This document shows positions 6,674 to 8,669 of a stretch of 8,669 nucleotides of DNA, piece after piece. Numbering within the stretch: the first letter of the stretch is position 1; every line of letters starts with the position of its first letter. Made by a program: the position numbers and the translations under genes. The stretch spans positions 1-8,669 of the forward strand of contig JACQWN010000206.1 of NCBI GenBank assembly GCA_016209245.1, given 5' to 3'. The stretch is from Bacteroidia bacterium. Its GTDB lineage: Bacteria; Bacteroidota; Bacteroidia; Bacteroidales; BM523. The notes beneath the pieces were generated by a model. That model did no database searches. It was given only the letters and a program-made list of their open reading frames with translations, and was not told the origin of the DNA.

Positions 6674-6704
6674 TTTGCTTTTATAGAATTTAATTGTAAA
6701 TTTG
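6674..6704 (+). promoter_or_regulatory. full Bacteroidota promoter for the T9SS cargo gene
   Basis: TTTG (6674-6677) and TAAATTTG (6697-6704) are spaced by exactly 19 nt, matching the Bacteroidota TTTG-N19-TAnnTTTG consensus. The -7 box ends 19 nt before the ATG at 6724, so the leader would be short. Confidence 0.7.
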
Positions 6705-6723
6705 CTAAATAATTTAACTGAAT

Positions 6724-7875
6724 ATGAAATCAATAAAAAACATAAAGCAAATTTTTTGCATTTTGCTTATTGCAACCTCATTGAATTTTGCAAAGGCAAA
6801 TCCGATAATACCACCTCCTATTATCAGTGAAATATATTTTGACAATAACAATAATTGGTATATCGAATTAATAATTACAGATTTTTATGAAAGTGATACT
6901 ATAAGATTAATATCTAATTCGGATACTGCTGGAATTCCGTCAGCTTATTTAATCGGAGGTGGCATAATAGTAATTACACAAGATAGCTTATTAAATCCGT
7001 TTTCTGTTAACAAAACAGGTGATATTATCATTCTGCAGAGTTGCAATCAATGCAGTTCGGAAAACGACTGGTGGGAATTGGAGCAAATTTGTTGGGGAAA
7101 TTCTTTTTGCAATTCCTGGTGGGATTGTAATGTTGGAGTACCTAATGAAGGTCAATCCTTAGAAATGACACAAATTAATTATGGCGATATTTATACGCCG
7201 GAATCCTATTACTGGTTAGTTAAAAACAATAACCCGTCCCTGACTACTAATGTATATCAAGTGGATTCTAAAGGTGTTTTTTGTGGCTATGTTTACGACG
7301 CTCAATTTCATCCCATTTCGAATGTCAGGTTACAATATTGTTCTTATTACTATTTTGAGAGCCCTTATGCAAACCTTACACCAGTAATCTCTGATAATAC
7401 CGGTTATTTTTACAATGCAAATATGTTTGGGAAAAATTATAATATTACATTCTGTAATAATACATACCCTTTCGATGAGATTATTGATACGTCTATTGCT
7501 ATATCTATAGAACCCGACTCGGTTAATTATTATGAATTTATTTTAGATACAATAATTTTAAAATCCGGTGAACTATCAATTAAAACAAATCATTCAATAT
7601 CCTGTTACCCAAATCCATTCACCAAAGAAACTACTATTTCCTTTGTAATTCCTGAAAACAAGCTTTTCAGCAATGTGGTAATTAAAATCTATAATTCACA
7701 AGGTGATTTAGTGCGGATATTACCAGTTGGAACTGCAAAAAATCAATCGGGAGAATATTCAGTTATCTGGGATGGGCGCGGTAATTTGGGAGAATGTGAA
7801 TCCGGTGAATATTTTTATTCGTTAGAAATTGACGGTAGAATAATTGCATCTGAAAAAATGATGTGTGTAAAGTAA
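6724..7875 (+). CDS. secreted protein with T9SS type A sorting domain
   Basis: A Sec signal peptide (residues 1 to about 25: basic MKSIKNIKQ, hydrophobic FCILLIATSL, ending at AKA) precedes a mature protein that is exported and then moved across the outer membrane by the type IX system. Residues about 30-165 (IISEIYFDNNNNWYIELI, later VGVPNEGQSLE) resemble a lamin-tail-like beta domain. This part holds a cysteine- and tryptophan-rich patch (C107, C110, C123, C129, C135; W116, W117, W124, W132, W133). Residues about 186-275 (GVFCGYVYDAQFHPISNVRLQ) look like a carboxypeptidase-regulatory-type beta sandwich. Residues about 287-383 form the T9SS type A C-terminal domain: SCYPNPFTKETTISF, VVIKIYNSQGDLVR, GEYSVIWDGRG and SGEYFYSLEI. 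No catalytic motif is visible, so a surface-binding or structural role is more likely than an enzyme. The sorting domain is a firm call; the two upstream domains are tentative. Confidence 0.87.
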   Translation: MKSIKNIKQIFCILLIATSLNFAKANPIIPPPIISEIYFDNNNNWYIELIITDFYESDTIRLISNSDTAGIPSAYLIGGGIIVITQDSLLNPFSVNKTGDIIILQSCNQCSSENDWWELEQICWGNSFCNSWWDCNVGVPNEGQSLEMTQINYGDIYTPESYYWLVKNNNPSLTTNVYQVDSKGVFCGYVYDAQFHPISNVRLQYCSYYYFESPYANLTPVISDNTGYFYNANMFGKNYNITFCNNTYPFDEIIDTSIAISIEPDSVNYYEFILDTIILKSGELSIKTNHSISCYPNPFTKETTISFVIPENKLFSNVVIKIYNSQGDLVRILPVGTAKNQSGEYSVIWDGRGNLGECESGEYFYSLEIDGRIIASEKMMCVK

Positions 7876-7893
7876 CACAACATTCATGTTGTG
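7876..7893 (+). terminator. palindrome directly after the T9SS gene stop
   Basis: CACAACA-TTCA-TGTTGTG forms a perfect 7-bp stem with a 4-nt loop (or an 18-bp palindrome with 8-bp arms), starting at the base after the TAA at 7873-7875. No T-run follows, so it is not a classical terminator. It may stabilise the upstream transcript or reduce expression of the gene at 7909. Confidence 0.4.
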
Positions 7894-7908
7894 ATAAATT
7901 GGTAATAG

Positions 7909-8469
7909 ATGAAACCAACAATAATCATAATATTTTCTTTTGTATGTAATTGTTTATTTTCTCAGGATTTACAATTCTATCGCGAAGATTTGAATTTTGA
8001 AATCAAAAACAATTATTTTTATGTAGATGGAATTTATTATTTCTGCAATGTCGGTGAACGGGAAGTAAGCCGGATACTGTATTATCCTTTTCCTACCGAC
8101 AGCAACCTTGGCGATGTTGATTCGATTAAGGTTACCGATCTTTCAAAAAACAGTTCAGAAAACATCAATCGTAATGCAAAAGGTATTTATTTCAAAATTA
8201 ATCTTAACTCTTATGGAATAGCAAAATACAATATAACATACAGACAGAAATTATTCAAAAACAAAACTGAATATATTTTAACCACAACTCAATCGTGGAA
8301 AAGACCTTTTGAAACGGTCAATTACAAATTAACGGTTTCTGAAAGCACAACGATTGATTCATTGTCTTACCTTCCGGATAGCGCTGTTGTTATTGGAAAC
8401 AAGCGATGCTATTATTGGCATAAAGAAAAATTTATGCCTGACAAAAATATGATTATCCTGGTCAAATAG
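7909..8469 (+). CDS. hypothetical exported protein
   Basis: The 186-residue product starts with a signal peptide (about 1-19, MKPTIIIIFSFVCNCLFSQ), with likely cleavage after SQ or nearby; C16 is not in a convincing lipobox. The mature part is rich in beta-strand-like sequence (NNYFYVDGIYYFCNVGEREV, YYPFPTDSN, YGIAKYNITYRQKL) and predicts a periplasmic or surface beta-sandwich. The phrase about a -YYPFP- stretch recalls domains found in surface proteins of unknown function, but I cannot name a family. It lies 33 nt after the T9SS gene on the same strand with no promoter box seen in the gap, so the two are probably cotranscribed, with the palindrome at 7876-7893 between them. There is no T9SS sorting domain at its own C-terminus, so it may stay in the periplasm. 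Confidence 0.7.
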   Translation: MKPTIIIIFSFVCNCLFSQDLQFYREDLNFEIKNNYFYVDGIYYFCNVGEREVSRILYYPFPTDSNLGDVDSIKVTDLSKNSSENINRNAKGIYFKINLNSYGIAKYNITYRQKLFKNKTEYILTTTQSWKRPFETVNYKLTVSESTTIDSLSYLPDSAVVIGNKRCYYWHKEKFMPDKNMIILVK

Positions 8470-8616
8470 CGCCTGTCATTTACTGCCGCTGCTCCTCTAT
8501 CCATGTCTCACATTCTCACTTTCGGTTTTGAAAATATGCCGTTTCATTGTCCTGTGGACAAACGAAAGTCAGGCGACCTCTTGCGCCAAGCAAAGCCCGT
8601 GAAAGGGGGATTAGTA
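8470..8616 (+). other. GC-richer structured non-coding stretch
   Basis: Directly after the TAG at 8467-8469 the composition becomes clearly richer in G and C. CGCCTG (8470-8475) pairs with CAGGCG (8570-8575). Inside lies TTGTCC-TGT-GGACAA (8547-8561). CCC-GTGAAA-GGG at 8596-8607 could fold over the Shine-Dalgarno-like AGGGGGA at 8604-8610. No gene is seen on either strand. The stretch may be the 5' end of a mobile element or a structured leader; I could not identify it. Confidence 0.35.
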
Positions 8617-8669
8617 ATGTTCTTTGAAACCTTTCATCAGAAATCTGTAGGTAACCAATCCTATACGGA
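8617..8669 (+). CDS. possible start of a gene running off the right edge (partial)
   Basis: An open frame begins MFFETFHQKSVGNQSYT and reaches the window edge without a stop. AGGGGGA at 8604-8610 sits 6 nt before the ATG, a strong Shine-Dalgarno-like site that is unusual next to the other genes here, which lack one. Only 17 complete codons are visible, so no family can be assigned. Confidence 0.3.
   Translation, partial: MFFETFHQKSVGNQSYT

Noticed and set aside
1..8669. CRISPR arrays, tRNA and rRNA genes, complete insertion sequences
   Set aside because: I saw no regularly spaced repeat array, no cloverleaf-like sequence and no transposase; the only regular repeat is the two-copy dyad at 2236-2271, which is too short and too few for CRISPR.

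Overview
The window looks like chromosome from a low-GC member of the Bacteroidota, probably an environmental or anaerobic Bacteroidales-like lineage. Three lines of evidence agree: an exported protein (6724-7875) ends in a type IX secretion (T9SS) type A sorting domain; several genes have the phylum-specific -7 promoter motif TAnnTTTG, twice with a TTTG -33 box exactly 19 nt upstream; and Shine-Dalgarno sequences are mostly absent. Species cannot be named from this.

Left part (1-1956). After a possible 14-codon gene tail comes a YgiQ-type radical SAM gene in two pieces. The N-terminal piece (243-701) and the C-terminal piece (620-1858) are in different frames. About 48-49 conserved family residues are missing at the junction near 617-622, so this is an internal deletion with a frameshift, not a point frameshift.

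Middle (1948-4295). This is a remnant restriction-modification locus. A 99-codon ORF (1973-2272) looks like the N-terminal stub of a restriction endonuclease, cut off just before its expected second catalytic motif. Directly downstream is an apparently intact 672-residue adenine-N6 DNA methyltransferase fused to a single HsdS-like target-recognition domain (2277-4295). Its promoter is a textbook Bacteroidota promoter whose -7 box lies between two copies of the dyad CACAAATGTG set 22 bp apart, a layout that suggests a transcriptional operator. The likely outcome is a solitary methyltransferase under its own regulated promoter.

Right part (4296-8669). A four-helix membrane protein of unknown function (4558-5430) is followed by a complete class II fructose-bisphosphate aldolase on the minus strand (5588-6559) with a strong hairpin just past its stop. 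Divergent from it is a T9SS cargo protein (6724-7875), then a second exported protein of unknown function (7909-8469), probably in the same transcription unit. The last 200 bases (8470-8669) are visibly richer in GC, contain inverted repeats, and lead through a Shine-Dalgarno-like AGGGGGA into a reading frame that runs off the edge; this may be the start of a different, possibly mobile, element.
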